A DNA stretch of 64,000 bases, taken from Gammaproteobacteria bacterium (GTDB lineage: Bacteria > Pseudomonadota > Gammaproteobacteria > Pseudomonadales > Pseudohongiellaceae). Location of the stretch: positions 272,721-336,720 of the forward strand of contig JAQWZF010000018.1 in the NCBI GenBank assembly GCA_029253585.1, read 5' to 3'. Position 1 is the first letter of the stretch. Each line of letters starts with the position of its first letter. The notes beneath the pieces are model-generated. The model ran no database searches. It saw only the letters and a list, made by a program, of their open reading frames with translations, and was not told where the DNA came from. The position numbers were made by a program, and so were the translations under genes. Below are positions 47,115-56,406 of the stretch, in pieces.

Positions 47115-47615
47115 TCAATCGAAGGGTCGGTGCGACTTGGGCAGGAGAACAACCTTGGTCTGGGACATCTTGTCGTGAATAGCATCGCCATTGGCATCCA
47201 GATAGAGTGAAAGGTAGCCCAGTCCAAAGAGGAAGAATGCAGGCCAGGCCGCGAAGAAACGTATCAAGCCCTGTTTGAGATTGATTCTGCTGCCGTCCAG
47301 GGTTTCGACTTTTATGCGCCAGGCGATCATGCCCAGAGTCTGGCCACTTCTGCTCCAGAACCAGATATAGAAACCGCTGCTGCTAAGTATCATCAGTGCG
47401 AACAGGATAGCGTCCAGCACAGGATCGGTTTGTACCACGCCATCGACCAGTTGATTGGTTTCGGGTCCGACGAAGAGCTGCAGGACAAAGCCAAGCACCA
47501 TCCAGATCGCTGCGACCAGGAAGCCGTCGTAGAGCAGGGCTGCCATACGACGCATCAGGCCCGCTCTTGGAAAGGGGCCGGATGCTTGGGGATCTTTTTG
47601 TTCTGACTCAGTCAA
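47115..47615 (-). CDS. RDD-family membrane protein
   Basis: About 166 residues if started at TTG 47615, just after the pntB stop codon; the frame is open further upstream but would then run into pntB. RAGLMRRMAALLYDGFLVAA is the RDD signature, with the Arg and the Asp in place. SGQTLGMIAWRIKVETLDG and LKQGLIRFFAAWPAFFLFGLGYL follow, with TM helices between. The protein ends DAIHDKMSQTKVVLLP, a common RDD ending. Function is unknown; some RDD proteins act as sodium/proton antiporters. It may be co-transcribed with pntB. Confidence 0.85.
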   Translation of the reverse strand: MTESEQKDPQASGPFPRAGLMRRMAALLYDGFLVAAIWMVLGFVLQLFVGPETNQLVDGVVQTDPVLDAILFALMILSSSGFYIWFWSRSGQTLGMIAWRIKVETLDGSRINLKQGLIRFFAAWPAFFLFGLGYLSLYLDANGDAIHDKMSQTKVVLLPKSHRPFD

Positions 47616-47637
47616 AGGCTGAAAAATCTCAAGTATT

Positions 47638-49068
47638 TTAGAGCTCTTTTGCGGCTTGTATAAGTTCTGACGCTGCCTTCTGGCCGTCTCCGAATAGCAT
47701 CTTTGTATTGTCGGCAAAGAACAGCGAGTTTTCTACTCCAGAGAACCCGGTGCCGCGTCCGCGTTTGATCACGATAATGTTTTCCGAATCGATAGCGTCG
47801 AGAATCGGCATGCCGAACAGGGGGCTGCTGCTATCGGTTTTAGCTGAGGGATTAACGACATCGTTCGCGCCGATTACCAATGCTACGGTCGTATTCTTGA
47901 AGTCTGCATTAATGTCTTCCATGTCATAAATCATGTCATAGGGTACACCGGCTTCTGCTAGCAGCACATTCATGTGTCCCGGCATGCGGCCGGCTACAGG
48001 GTGAATTGCGAATTTCACGCTGACGCCTTTTTCCGTCAGGATTTGTGTGAGCTCCCAAATTTTATGCTGTGCTTGAGCGACCGCCATGCCGTAACCGGGG
48101 ATGATGACAACCTGGCTGGCGAAAGCCATAAGAATGCCGGCATCCTGCGCCTGAATCTCTTTCATTACACCTTCGCTGCCGTTGCCGCTCGCTACAGCTG
48201 TATCCGTGCCGACGCCAGCGAAGAATACATTCGCAACCGAACGGTTCATCGCTTTAGCCATCAGCTGGGTTAGCAAGGAGCCTGCCGAGCCAACTACGAT
48301 ACCGGCGATAATCATCGCCGCATTGCCCAGCACGTAGCCTTCAAAACCCACCGCGAGTCCGGTTAGTGCATTGAAGAGCGAGATGATGACGGGCATATCC
48401 GCGCCACCGACTGGCACTGTGATAAAAATACCTAACACTAGGGCAAGAACGTAGAACACGATGATCGTGTCGATACTATTGGTGAAGTAAATTGCAGCAG
48501 CGAAGCCTGCGGTTACCACGGCGAGTAGGGCGTTGATTACATGTTGCATCGGGAGCAGCTTGCTGCGGTTGAGGCGACCGTCGAGTTTGGCCCAGGCGAT
48601 AATGCTTCCGCTGAAAGAGATAGTGCCAATAATGGCGCCCAGAATACCGAGAATGGCCACGTCGGCGCCAAGCATATCGGCAACGGTCGCTGTGCCAGTG
48701 ACATCGTGCGCTGCCTCGTTACTGGCCTTTAATAATTCCACGGCGGCAATTGCGGCGGCTGCGCCACCACCCATGCCGTTATACATGGCAATCATCTGTG
48801 GCATATCGGTTATGGCGACTTTCTTGCCGCTATAACAGGCGTAGCCACCACCGAGGGCAATAGCGATAAGAATGAGGATAATATTTGTACTGACCTGATC
48901 GCTGTCGAGTATCTGCGGAGCCATGAAAGTGGCCAGTGTCGCTAGTACCATGCCGGCGCCGGCCCAGAGTATGCCGCGTCTGGCGGTAACCGGCGAACTC
49001 ATTTGCTTTAGGCCTAGAATGAATAGAGCAGCCGCTATTAGATAGGCTGCCTGGATTAGAGTATCCAT
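47638..49068 (-). CDS. pntB: NAD(P) transhydrogenase subunit beta
   Basis: 476 residues. About nine TM helices (domain II) are followed by the NADP-binding domain III with VVIIPGYGMAVAQAQHKIWE, FAIHPVAGRMPGHMNVLLAEA, ALVIGANDVVNP and IIVIKRGRGTGFSGVENSLFF. With the alpha subunit it couples hydride transfer from NADH to NADP+ to proton entry. It directly abuts pntAb (no spacer between stop and start), and pntAa lies before that. Confidence 0.97.
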   Translation of the reverse strand: MDTLIQAAYLIAAALFILGLKQMSSPVTARRGILWAGAGMVLATLATFMAPQILDSDQVSTNIILILIAIALGGGYACYSGKKVAITDMPQMIAMYNGMGGGAAAAIAAVELLKASNEAAHDVTGTATVADMLGADVAILGILGAIIGTISFSGSIIAWAKLDGRLNRSKLLPMQHVINALLAVVTAGFAAAIYFTNSIDTIIVFYVLALVLGIFITVPVGGADMPVIISLFNALTGLAVGFEGYVLGNAAMIIAGIVVGSAGSLLTQLMAKAMNRSVANVFFAGVGTDTAVASGNGSEGVMKEIQAQDAGILMAFASQVVIIPGYGMAVAQAQHKIWELTQILTEKGVSVKFAIHPVAGRMPGHMNVLLAEAGVPYDMIYDMEDINADFKNTTVALVIGANDVVNPSAKTDSSSPLFGMPILDAIDSENIIVIKRGRGTGFSGVENSLFFADNTKMLFGDGQKAASELIQAAKEL

Positions 49069-49374
49069 CTAAGAGCCCTCGCCATTGCTTTTCTTTTCGC
49101 TGGGTTTGAACATCTCCAGCATGCGTTCGGTAACTACATAGCCACCCACCGCGTTACCAGCACCCAGTAGCACGGCAATGAAGCCAATTATTTGCTCTGT
49201 AGTAGTCTCGGCTATGCCCAGTGCGACCATCGCGCCAACCAGGACGATGCCGTGAACGAAATTAGACCCAGACATCAGAGGCGTGTGCAGAATGACAGGC
49301 ACCTTGCTGATGATTTCATAGCCGGTGAATCCGGCAAGCATGAAGATGTAGATAGCGGCGAGACCTTCGATCAT
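49069..49374 (-). CDS. pntAb: NAD(P) transhydrogenase subunit alpha, membrane part
   Basis: 101 residues with three TM helices (LAAIYIFMLAGFTGYEIIS, FVHGIVLVGAMVALGIA, IIGFIAVLLGAGNAVGGYVV). MSGSNFVHGIVL and GAGNAVGGYVVTERML are family motifs. It is the split-off C-terminal part of PntA, as in three-subunit transhydrogenases. Its ATG overlaps the TGA of pntAa (ATGA). Confidence 0.95.
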   Translation of the reverse strand: MIEGLAAIYIFMLAGFTGYEIISKVPVILHTPLMSGSNFVHGIVLVGAMVALGIAETTTEQIIGFIAVLLGAGNAVGGYVVTERMLEMFKPSEKKSNGEGS

Positions 49375-50504
49375 GTGGATGCTCCTTCTAGCTGTTCTTT
49401 AATGCCGGCATGGAGAATCTCGCCGCCATGGGTGATCAGGCTTCCCTGTAAAATCTCGTCTTCGAGATCTATATTGATAGCACCGTCCTGTATTAGCAGT
49501 TCCAAAAAGTTAAACAGGTTCTTCGCATACAATTCGCTTGCATGAATGCTGACCATGCTCGGCACATTAACCGGGCCGTAGATTTTTACACCCTTGTGCA
49601 AAATAGTTTCATCGGCCTGGGTGAGTTCGCAGTTACCTCCGCCCTCGGCGGCGAGATCCACAATAACAGAGCCGCCGCGCATGCCCTCGACCATTTCGGC
49701 GCTGATGATTCTCGGAGAGGGGCGCCCTGGTATTGCTGCGGTGCTCACTACTACGTCAGCGGCAGCAACGTGTTTGGCGAGTATCGCCTGCTGCTGTTGG
49801 CGCTCTTCATCGGTTAGTTCCCGTGCGTAGCCGCCACTGCCTTCGGCTTTGATCTCGATATCGACGAATTTCGCACCCAAGGACTCAACCTGTTCCTTCG
49901 CTGCTGCTCGCACATCATAGCCTTCTACAATAGCGCCCAGGCGTCTGGCCGTGGCAATCGCTTGCAGACCTGCTACGCCGGCACCGATGATCAGGACCTT
50001 CGATGGTCGAATCGTGCCGGCAGCGGTGGTTAGCATGGGGAAGAATTTGCCTAGTAGGTTGCTTGCCAGCAGAACTGCCTTGTAGCCTGCGATCGAAGCC
50101 TGTGAGGAGAGTGCGTCCATGGCCTGCGCTCTGGATATTCTGGGAATGAGCTCTACCGAGAACGCGCTGATGTTCTTTGCTTTGAGTTTGTTGAAGCGCT
50201 CAAGATCGGAATGGGGATTGAGGTAGCCGATTAAGACCGATCCTTCCCTTAGCTGGTCAATTTGTTCATCCGTGGGAGGGTTCACCATTAGGCAGATATC
50301 CGCCATAGCGAGCAATTCCGCGGAAGAGGAGGCAATCTCCACATCTTCGTAATAGCTGTCGGTGTAGCCAGCAAGTTCCCCTGCGCCTGATTCCAGAGAT
50401 ATTTGTATATCCTGCTGCGCCAGTCGCTTTGCGATATCAGGCACTAGCGCGACCCGCTGCTCGCCTTCGCGAACTTCTTTGGGCACACAGATTTTGATCG
50501 TCAT
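49371..50504 (-). CDS. pntAa: NAD(P) transhydrogenase subunit alpha, NAD-binding part
   Basis: 377 residues. It starts IKICVPKEVREGEQRVALVPD; the NAD-binding motif is VLIIGAGVAGLQAIATARRLGA near residue 170 with VEGYDVRAAAKEQVESLGA. DVVVSTAAIPGRPSPRIIS and MRGGSVIVDLAAEGGGN follow. This is soluble domain I, which binds NAD(H). It is the first gene of pntAa-pntAb-pntB and overlaps pntAb by 4 bases. Confidence 0.96.
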   Translation of the reverse strand: MTIKICVPKEVREGEQRVALVPDIAKRLAQQDIQISLESGAGELAGYTDSYYEDVEIASSSAELLAMADICLMVNPPTDEQIDQLREGSVLIGYLNPHSDLERFNKLKAKNISAFSVELIPRISRAQAMDALSSQASIAGYKAVLLASNLLGKFFPMLTTAAGTIRPSKVLIIGAGVAGLQAIATARRLGAIVEGYDVRAAAKEQVESLGAKFVDIEIKAEGSGGYARELTDEERQQQQAILAKHVAAADVVVSTAAIPGRPSPRIISAEMVEGMRGGSVIVDLAAEGGGNCELTQADETILHKGVKIYGPVNVPSMVSIHASELYAKNLFNFLELLIQDGAINIDLEDEILQGSLITHGGEILHAGIKEQLEGAST

Positions 50505-50703
50505 ACGGAACCTCAGATGTTCAATTTCCCATGAAGGGCGCAGTATATAACGATCCCCATCAAGTGCAAGTAAGAGTATTTAATGAGTTTTCGGCTTATC
50601 TATGCCCTTAGATTTTGCTAGAATCCTTCTCCCGCCAGAATCTATGGCCCATATTCAGAGCGTCTGCGGACGTTCCGTTTTTAACTTGCATCAGGATTTC
50701 AGC

Positions 50704-52245
50704 ATGACTGCCCAGCAGCAAACCCGTCATATCAGTTTGCTAGATACAACTCTGCGAGACGGCGAACAAACCCAGGGAGTTTCCTTTTCGGTCAATGAGA
50801 AGGTGAACATAGCCCGCGCACTTCTACAGTCCCTCAAGGTGGATCGCATAGAAGTCGCGTCCGCCTGTGTATCTGACGGCGAAAAGCTCGCCGTGTCTCA
50901 AATTACCGAGTGGGCGGATACCGTAGGGCTGGTAGATAGAGTTGAAGTGCTGGGTTTTGTCGACCACAAGCGTAGTGTTGATTGGATCGTCAGTGCTGGC
51001 GGCAAGGTTATTAACCTCCTGGCTAAGGGCAGCGAGAAGCATTGCCGCGAACAGTTGGGCAAGACGCTTGAAGAGCATGTAGTCGATATTGAAAAAACGG
51101 TTCGCTACGCAAAGGAGCAGGGTCTTAGTGTAAACATGTACCTGGAAGACTGGTCCAATGGCTATGCGAACAGTAGAGACTATGTAATGGGTCTGGTAGA
51201 GGGCACGAAAAATTTTGGCATAGGTCACTATCTCTTGCCAGACACACTCGGACTAATGTCGCCAGATGAGGTTGCCACTTCACTAAATGACATGATGGAA
51301 CATTTTCCAAAATTGGAATTCGATTTTCACCCGCACAATGACTATGGTCTGGCGACGGCGAACGTAATGGCGGCAGTGAATGCTGGTATCAATACGATTC
51401 ACTGCACCATTAACTGCTTGGGTGAGCGCGCAGGAAACGCATCGCTTGCCGAAGTTGCCGTCGCGCTGAAAGACAAGATGGGTATGCAGCTATCTATCGA
51501 TGAGACTCGCATCGGTTTGCTCAGCCGTATGGTTGAAAATTTTTCCGGCAAATGGATTGCGGCAAATACGCCTGTGGTTGGAGCCGATGTGTTTACGCAG
51601 ACGGCGGGTATACACGCCGATGGTGACTTGAAAGGCGATCTCTATGTCACCGAGCTAAGCCCCGAGCGTTTTGCGCGCAAGCGAGTCTATGCGCTGGGCA
51701 AGATGAGTGGCAAGGCATCGTTGATAAACAATTTGGACGAATTGGGCATTAGTCTATCAAAAGACGATCAGGCCAAGGTCCTGGAAAGAATCGTTAAGCT
51801 GGGTGATTCGAAACATATCATTACCTCCGAAGATCTACCTTTCATCATCGCAGATGTGATGCAGAGTCGAGATTTTCATAGCATCACGCTTCTGAACTGC
51901 TATATCAACAGCGGCTTGAACGTTGAAAGTACTGCGAGCATTCGTGTCGAGTTGGAAGGCAAGGAGTTGCAGGGCTCAGGCTCAGGAAACGGCGGTTTTG
52001 CCGCCTTCTTCGATGCAATAGAGACGCTATTAAAGGAAAGAGATTTTGAGATGCCGGCGCTTTTGGACTACGAAGTCCATATCCCTCGCGGCGGCAACAT
52101 CGATGCGCTAACAGAATGTATCATCACCTGGGAGTGGCAAGAACAGGAGTTCAAGACCAGAGGCGTCGACTCGAATCAGGTGCTGGCCGGTGTTAAAGCC
52201 GCCATGCGCATGATCAACCTGCGCATGCAGACTGACCCCTGTTAG
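50704..52245 (+). CDS. 2-isopropylmalate/citramalate synthase family enzyme
   Basis: 513 residues from ATG 50704, which has AGGA at a good spacing; an upstream in-frame ATG at 50602 has no such site. LLDTTLRDGEQTQGVSFSV opens the DRE-TIM metallolyase barrel, with the metal-binding FDFHPHNDYGLATANV and NCLGERAGNASLAEV. GIHADGDLKGDLY lies in the linker and the C-terminal LeuA-type regulatory domain follows (about residues 385-513). It condenses acetyl-CoA with a 2-keto acid. The short regulatory variant may be an isopropylmalate synthase or an (R)-citramalate synthase; the convergent leuB suggests the leucine pathway. Confidence 0.87.
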   Translation: MTAQQQTRHISLLDTTLRDGEQTQGVSFSVNEKVNIARALLQSLKVDRIEVASACVSDGEKLAVSQITEWADTVGLVDRVEVLGFVDHKRSVDWIVSAGGKVINLLAKGSEKHCREQLGKTLEEHVVDIEKTVRYAKEQGLSVNMYLEDWSNGYANSRDYVMGLVEGTKNFGIGHYLLPDTLGLMSPDEVATSLNDMMEHFPKLEFDFHPHNDYGLATANVMAAVNAGINTIHCTINCLGERAGNASLAEVAVALKDKMGMQLSIDETRIGLLSRMVENFSGKWIAANTPVVGADVFTQTAGIHADGDLKGDLYVTELSPERFARKRVYALGKMSGKASLINNLDELGISLSKDDQAKVLERIVKLGDSKHIITSEDLPFIIADVMQSRDFHSITLLNCYINSGLNVESTASIRVELEGKELQGSGSGNGGFAAFFDAIETLLKERDFEMPALLDYEVHIPRGGNIDALTECIITWEWQEQEFKTRGVDSNQVLAGVKAAMRMINLRMQTDPC

Positions 52246-52276
52246 CAGCTCCGTTTAGGAGCTGCTAACAGGGGTC
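52234..52276. repeat. Perfect 19-bp inverted repeat over two stop codons
   Basis: GACCCCTGTTAGCAGCTCC at 52234-52252 pairs exactly with GGAGCTGCTAACAGGGGTC at 52258-52276 around GTTTA. The TAG stop of the synthase gene lies in the left arm, and the TAA of leuB (minus strand) begins in the loop. No T-run follows on either strand, so it is not a textbook intrinsic terminator, but such a stable hairpin probably separates or protects the two transcripts. Confidence 0.9.
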
Positions 52277-53367
52277 TTGTCTAACTCTTCTACGACCAAG
52301 TCTCCGAAAGCCTGAGTGCTTATCATCTTGACTCCTTCACCCGGCTTCGAAAGATCGGGTGTTGAGTTTCCCTGAGCAAAAACACTCTGCATGGCATGCC
52401 ACACATTGCGGGCTTCCGCCTCCAAGCCAAAACTCATTTCTAGCATCATGGCTACAGACCCAATCATCGAGTAGGGGTTTGCTATGTTCTGTCCCGCGAT
52501 ATCGGGGGCGGAACCATGAGACGGTTCATAATAGGCTTTCTCAGGTCCAAGGCAGGCTGAAGGCATTAGACCTAGCGAGCCAAGAATGCCGCCGCCTTGA
52601 TCGCTCAATATATCGCCGAACATATTTTCCATCACCATCACGTCGAATTGTCCGGGATCCAGACAGAGGTAGGTGGCAGCGGCGTCAACCAAAATATGCT
52701 TTATTTCAACTTCGGGGTAGTCTTGGCCGACCTCTTCGAGTACTTCGTTCCACAACACGCTAGACTTCAGGACATTCGATTTGTGAATATTGTGCAGAAC
52801 CTTCTTGCGCTTCATAGATGTTTCGAAGGCTACCTTGGCGATATTCGCAATCTGGTCTTCGTCATACTCTAAGGACTCGTTGACATAACGCTTGCCCTGA
52901 GCATTGATGCCAGACTCTTTCTTGCCAAAGTACAAGCCGCCAACGAGCTCTCGAATAATGATGAAGTCGACTCCCTCGCCAATGATTTCTGGCTTGAGTG
53001 GGGAGAAATGAGCAAGACTCTTCGGTAGAAAGACCGGCCTGATGTTCGCGAAGGTATTATAGCGGCGTCGCAGAGGCAGCAATGCGCCGCGTTCCGGCTG
53101 CATATCCACTGGAATTTTTTTTGATTCTTCGTGGCTGAGTCCTATAGGTCCCTTCAAGATAGCGTCTGCAGAATCGCAGAGTTGTTTGGTTGATTCGGGG
53201 AATGAATGGTCGTGGTCGAAGTAAGCATGGGCGCCAAACGCGCCATGTTGCAAACTGAATTCGATGTTATTGCGCTCAGCGACCAGATCGAGAATCTTAA
53301 CAGCTTCGGCCATTATCTCTGGGCCGATTCCATCTCCGTCCAATAGTGCAATCTTGTATGCGGTCAT
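52255..53367 (-). CDS. leuB: 3-isopropylmalate dehydrogenase
   Basis: 370 residues from ATG 53367, preceded by AAGGA; the frame is open 13 codons further upstream without a good site. It starts YKIALLDGDGIGPEIMAEA. REL-type substrate binding (IIRELVGGLYFG), KKVLHNIHKSNVLKSS and MENMFGDILSDQGGGILGSLG carry the catalytic residues and the metal-binding Asp. EPSHGSAPDIAGQNIANP is the signature. It oxidises and decarboxylates 3-isopropylmalate in leucine synthesis. leuC and leuD are not in the window. Confidence 0.96.
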   Translation of the reverse strand: MTAYKIALLDGDGIGPEIMAEAVKILDLVAERNNIEFSLQHGAFGAHAYFDHDHSFPESTKQLCDSADAILKGPIGLSHEESKKIPVDMQPERGALLPLRRRYNTFANIRPVFLPKSLAHFSPLKPEIIGEGVDFIIIRELVGGLYFGKKESGINAQGKRYVNESLEYDEDQIANIAKVAFETSMKRKKVLHNIHKSNVLKSSVLWNEVLEEVGQDYPEVEIKHILVDAAATYLCLDPGQFDVMVMENMFGDILSDQGGGILGSLGLMPSACLGPEKAYYEPSHGSAPDIAGQNIANPYSMIGSVAMMLEMSFGLEAEARNVWHAMQSVFAQGNSTPDLSKPGEGVKMISTQAFGDLVVEELDKTPVSSS

Positions 53368-53638
53368 GTTTATTCCTTGCCGGATAGTCAATGGGCCAGC
53401 ACCCAAGGAGTATCGATTTATCTTATGCTAGATCGAAGGCGACAGGCAGAGTTTTTCACAGGCTGACTGTAGGCTCTAAATTTAATAGGCGCGTAACTTA
53501 ACATGTAGGCCGTTTGTCGGACAAGGAATAGTGCAGTTGGTAGGCGTGAAATTCAGCTTGGGGGGTTCGTTGAATTGTAACTGCGGAGACGATATGTAGG
53601 CTGTGTCCCTAGTTTAAGCCGGTGACTACGACAGAAGC

Positions 53639-53767
53639 CTAGCGAATCAAAATAAGAGTAAGTATGATAACAACACCATATATGAGGCCGTGGCCCAATT
53701 CCAGGCCGAAAAATGTTTTGGGCTTTGCACCCTCATCATTCTCATTCTTTTCTTCATCGAAACTCAT
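53639..53767 (-). CDS. Small single-TM protein
   Basis: 42 residues from an ATG at 53767 with a strong AAAGGA site; the frame is open further upstream (to 53845) but without such a site. An acidic and basic N-terminus (MSFDEEKNENDEGAKPKTFF) is followed by one TM helix (GLIYGVVIILTLILIR) at the very end. Tail-anchored small proteins of this kind are often overlooked. Function unknown. Confidence 0.55.
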   Translation of the reverse strand: MSFDEEKNENDEGAKPKTFFGLELGHGLIYGVVIILTLILIR

Positions 53768-54321
53768 TGCCTTTCCTTTGATAGCAAGTGCGATTGTTGG
53801 CTTTTTCGCAATTTTACTCGTGGCTAGCCGAGTCTTGTTGTCCATAATTACGACAACATAGCTCTGAATTCTCTGGCTCTAGCACTTCTAAAAGGCCATG
53901 TCGGCAATCTCTGCCGGTACTTCAGGTCATTGCTATAGCCGCTATTAGTCGATTGGTACTAGTGAGCCGTCTTAAAAATAGATAAAAACCAATGCTTGCT
54001 AGTAATTAATATATTTACCTGCCCCACCACCTAACTAAAACTCAATCCAGAATTACTTTTGACCCTCCACAAAGTATGAAACAATTGGTACTGCAGAGTC
54101 CGCAAGTGATGTTGAATTTTCATCCCAAGCGACACAGAATAGGGCGATCAGAGAGTTAAAGGAGCAGGCTAATGCGCCTTAGGCTTTGATAGTTCAGAAA
54201 TAGCGTTTTGAAGGCGTCGTAAGGCGCTATGCGTGCTTAGTTAAGGTTCTTTGATTAAGCCTCCCAGTGCAGATCGCGGACGTTCAGACTTTCTAGAGCT
54301 TATTTTAAAAGGGAAGGAATA
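53768..54321. other. Spacer with a decayed open frame
   Basis: 554 bases. A frame at about 54062-54178 reads TKYETIGTAESASDVEFSSQ and on to AIRELKEQANAP then stop; it looks like the end of a lost gene. The tail (TAATGCGCCTTAGGCTTTGAT to GGTTCTTTGATTAAGCCTCC, in parts) has a weak echo at 56900-56990. No intact gene is seen. Confidence 0.4.
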
Positions 54322-54465
54322 ATGAAAAGACTATTACTGATAGAGCTGTTCTTCACCGCGCGGGCATTTGCCCAAGAAAGAAAAGTTGAGAAAGAAGAGC
54401 GGCAGGTAGAATTCTGGATGGAGTCTCCCGATGGTGGTAGCGTTGAGGTTTCTATTGGCGGATAG
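54322..54465 (+). CDS. Small secreted peptide or gene remnant
   Basis: 47 codons from an ATG with AAGGA upstream. MKRLLLIELFFTARAFAQ looks like a signal peptide, followed by a charged segment (ERKVEKEERQVEFWMES) and PDGGSVEVSIGG. Sequence beyond the stop gives short open pieces in other frames (such as DEDNEPHCKEVKPE), so this may be the front of a broken longer gene. Confidence 0.4.
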   Translation: MKRLLLIELFFTARAFAQERKVEKEERQVEFWMESPDGGSVEVSIGG

Positions 54466-54681
54466 AGCACTAGAACTTATGCTGCATTCGCTAACGGCGC
54501 TATTTGGGTGATACAAGATAAAGCCGGAGTAAACTACTAAACCTACTGTTGAGTAGATGAAGACAATGAGCCGCACTGCAAAGAAGTAAAGCCGGAGTAA
54601 TTTAGCCGCTTTAATTTGCTAAGGGTTAATTCGGAAGGAAAACTTAGGTAAACTATTAAAACCGAAGGGATGGAATCAATC

Positions 54682-55563
54682 ATGAAAATTTTAAAAAAAG
54701 GTCTAATACTCGTATTTGGGTTTTGCTTGCTCCTATCCGAATCTGTTTACGCTACTGAAGTATCTTACGTTCGCGACGTTATCTATGGGCGAAAAGACGG
54801 TATGGCGTTAACTTATGATGTTTTGAAGCCCAAGAATGCTAACGGCGCTGCAATAGTCTTTATGATGAGTGGCGGGTGGTACTCAACGTGGGGCGATCCA
54901 GAAACTCGAGCAGAGCAATTTGCTGATATGTTAGATGCAGGTTTTACAATGATTCCTGTCTATCACGGAAGCGCCCCTCTCTATAAAGTGCCAGACGCAT
55001 ATTCGGATGTTGATCTAGCCGTAAGGCACATAAAGAAAAATGCTGAGAACTATGCGATAGATAGCGATCGAATAGGTTTGACAGGAGGAAGTGCTGGCGG
55101 ACATCTATCGCTTATGGTTGGTCTGAATTCAGACAGCGGGAAGACCACGTCGAGCAATCCGGTAATGCAGCAGGGCAATGAGGTGGCTACGATAGTGGCC
55201 TATTTCCCGCCAGTAGATTTCAGATCAGATCAAGCAGAAGCACAAGGAATTATAAATGAGGTCGAGCAGGTCGAATTAATGCAACGATTCCCTGCTTTAG
55301 ATTATGACGAGGCGATGATACCGATGATGTCGCCAATTACTCATGTTGATAACAACGACCCACCGGTATTGCTGATTCACGGCGATGCTGATCCATTAGT
55401 TCATGTGACTCATTCTCACGCAATGATTGCAACACTAAATCAGTTTGACGTGCCGTCAGAGTTGATTGTGATAAGTGGTGGGAAACACGGTTTCAGTGGT
55501 GAAAATGCTAAGATTGCAAATGATGAGAGACTAGCATGGTTTAAGAAATATTTACTGCAATAG
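54682..55563 (+). CDS. Secreted alpha/beta hydrolase (BD-FAE-like esterase)
   Basis: 293 residues from ATG 54682; another ATG lies four codons upstream. The signal peptide is ILKKGLILVFGFCLLLSESVYA. The oxyanion HG-type loop is VFMMSGGWYSTWGDP, the nucleophile motif is LTGGSAGGHLSLMVGL near residue 140, the acid lies in LLIHGDADPLV and the His in VISGGKHGFSG. This matches the alpha/beta-hydrolase fold of the BD-FAE/xylan esterase-like group. Probably a periplasmic esterase; substrate unknown. It is one of the isolated plus-strand genes of the right-hand accessory region. Confidence 0.8.
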   Translation: MKILKKGLILVFGFCLLLSESVYATEVSYVRDVIYGRKDGMALTYDVLKPKNANGAAIVFMMSGGWYSTWGDPETRAEQFADMLDAGFTMIPVYHGSAPLYKVPDAYSDVDLAVRHIKKNAENYAIDSDRIGLTGGSAGGHLSLMVGLNSDSGKTTSSNPVMQQGNEVATIVAYFPPVDFRSDQAEAQGIINEVEQVELMQRFPALDYDEAMIPMMSPITHVDNNDPPVLLIHGDADPLVHVTHSHAMIATLNQFDVPSELIVISGGKHGFSGENAKIANDERLAWFKKYLLQ

Positions 55564-55736
55564 AAATAAATGATTTGCGTGGCTCGTACCGGTCATTTGA
55601 TTTAAAGTGTCGGATATGGATATGTCTTAGATAATTGCCATGGCGGGTATGTTTAAGGTGGGGGGACTTGCGTCCAGGCTATTGGTATAATTACCACACA
55701 GATTTACCAAAGCTGATTTTAAAAAAGGAATCTTTC

Positions 55737-56141
55737 ATGGAAATGTCTAATATTGCCTACCTGTCCATTACACCGTTATATATAGCTCTCTTAGGAATTC
55801 TCTTTCTCCCCTTCACCCTGCGCGTGGGCTTGTATCGGGTAAAAAACGACATTAGCATTGGCGACGGCCAAGACGAGGAATTAATCAAACGTAATCGTGG
55901 TCAAGGCAACTTCATTGAAACTGTGCCGTTGGCAGTGATATTAATTTTATTAATGGAGCTTCTCGGCGCGAGCGGCAGTTGGTTGCATGCTTTAGGGGTA
56001 TTGTTGGTAGGTGGCCGCCTGCTGCATTACCTCGGCATTACCGGCTTAGGCCCCTCCCTCTGCCGCCCTATTGGCATGTTCGCGACACTCTCGATCTACT
56101 TAGTCTCTCCCGCATGGATCTTAATTAACTTTATTGTGTGA
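55737..56141 (+). CDS. MAPEG-family membrane protein
   Basis: 134 residues from ATG 55737 with AAAAAAGGAA upstream. ITPLYIALLGILFLPFTLRVG, LIKRNRGQGNFIETVPLAVIL and GRLLHYLGITGLG follow the MAPEG (YecN-like) pattern: four TM helices with the conserved R/N-rich N-N-E segment. Bacterial members are glutathione-transferase-like or of unknown role. A perfect TATAAT lies at 55686-55691, and the 30 bases before the start codon resemble those before the small gene at 60000. Confidence 0.85.
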   Translation: MEMSNIAYLSITPLYIALLGILFLPFTLRVGLYRVKNDISIGDGQDEELIKRNRGQGNFIETVPLAVILILLMELLGASGSWLHALGVLLVGGRLLHYLGITGLGPSLCRPIGMFATLSIYLVSPAWILINFIV

Positions 56142-56158
56142 GGAAGAAAATCAGAGGC

Positions 56159-56181
56159 CTGCGGAGGATTTATCACCGCAG
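56159..56181 (+). terminator. Hairpin after the MAPEG gene
   Basis: CTGCGG at 56159-56164 pairs with CCGCAG at 56176-56181, followed by CAGACTTTT. A weak intrinsic terminator candidate. Confidence 0.4.
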
Positions 56182-56406
56182 CAGACTTTTGATTTCCGAG
56201 ATCTAGAAGGCTTAATTATCATCGCCTAGGAAACCCGTCAAAGCAGGTGCTTAATGTGAAGGCTCTGACTGCCCAGAAATAGTACCCAGGAATCCGCGTA
56301 AGGCGCTTATGGAGCAATATATGCAGTAATTGAAAAAGTAAATCCTTAACGTCGAGCGGACTTAACAGACATTTAAGTTCAAGGCATGAATCACAGGAGT
56401 CTAGCA

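Noticed and set aside
46909..47118. 69-codon minus-strand frame
   Set aside because: It is the reverse of the DUF1330 pseudogene and has no features of its own.
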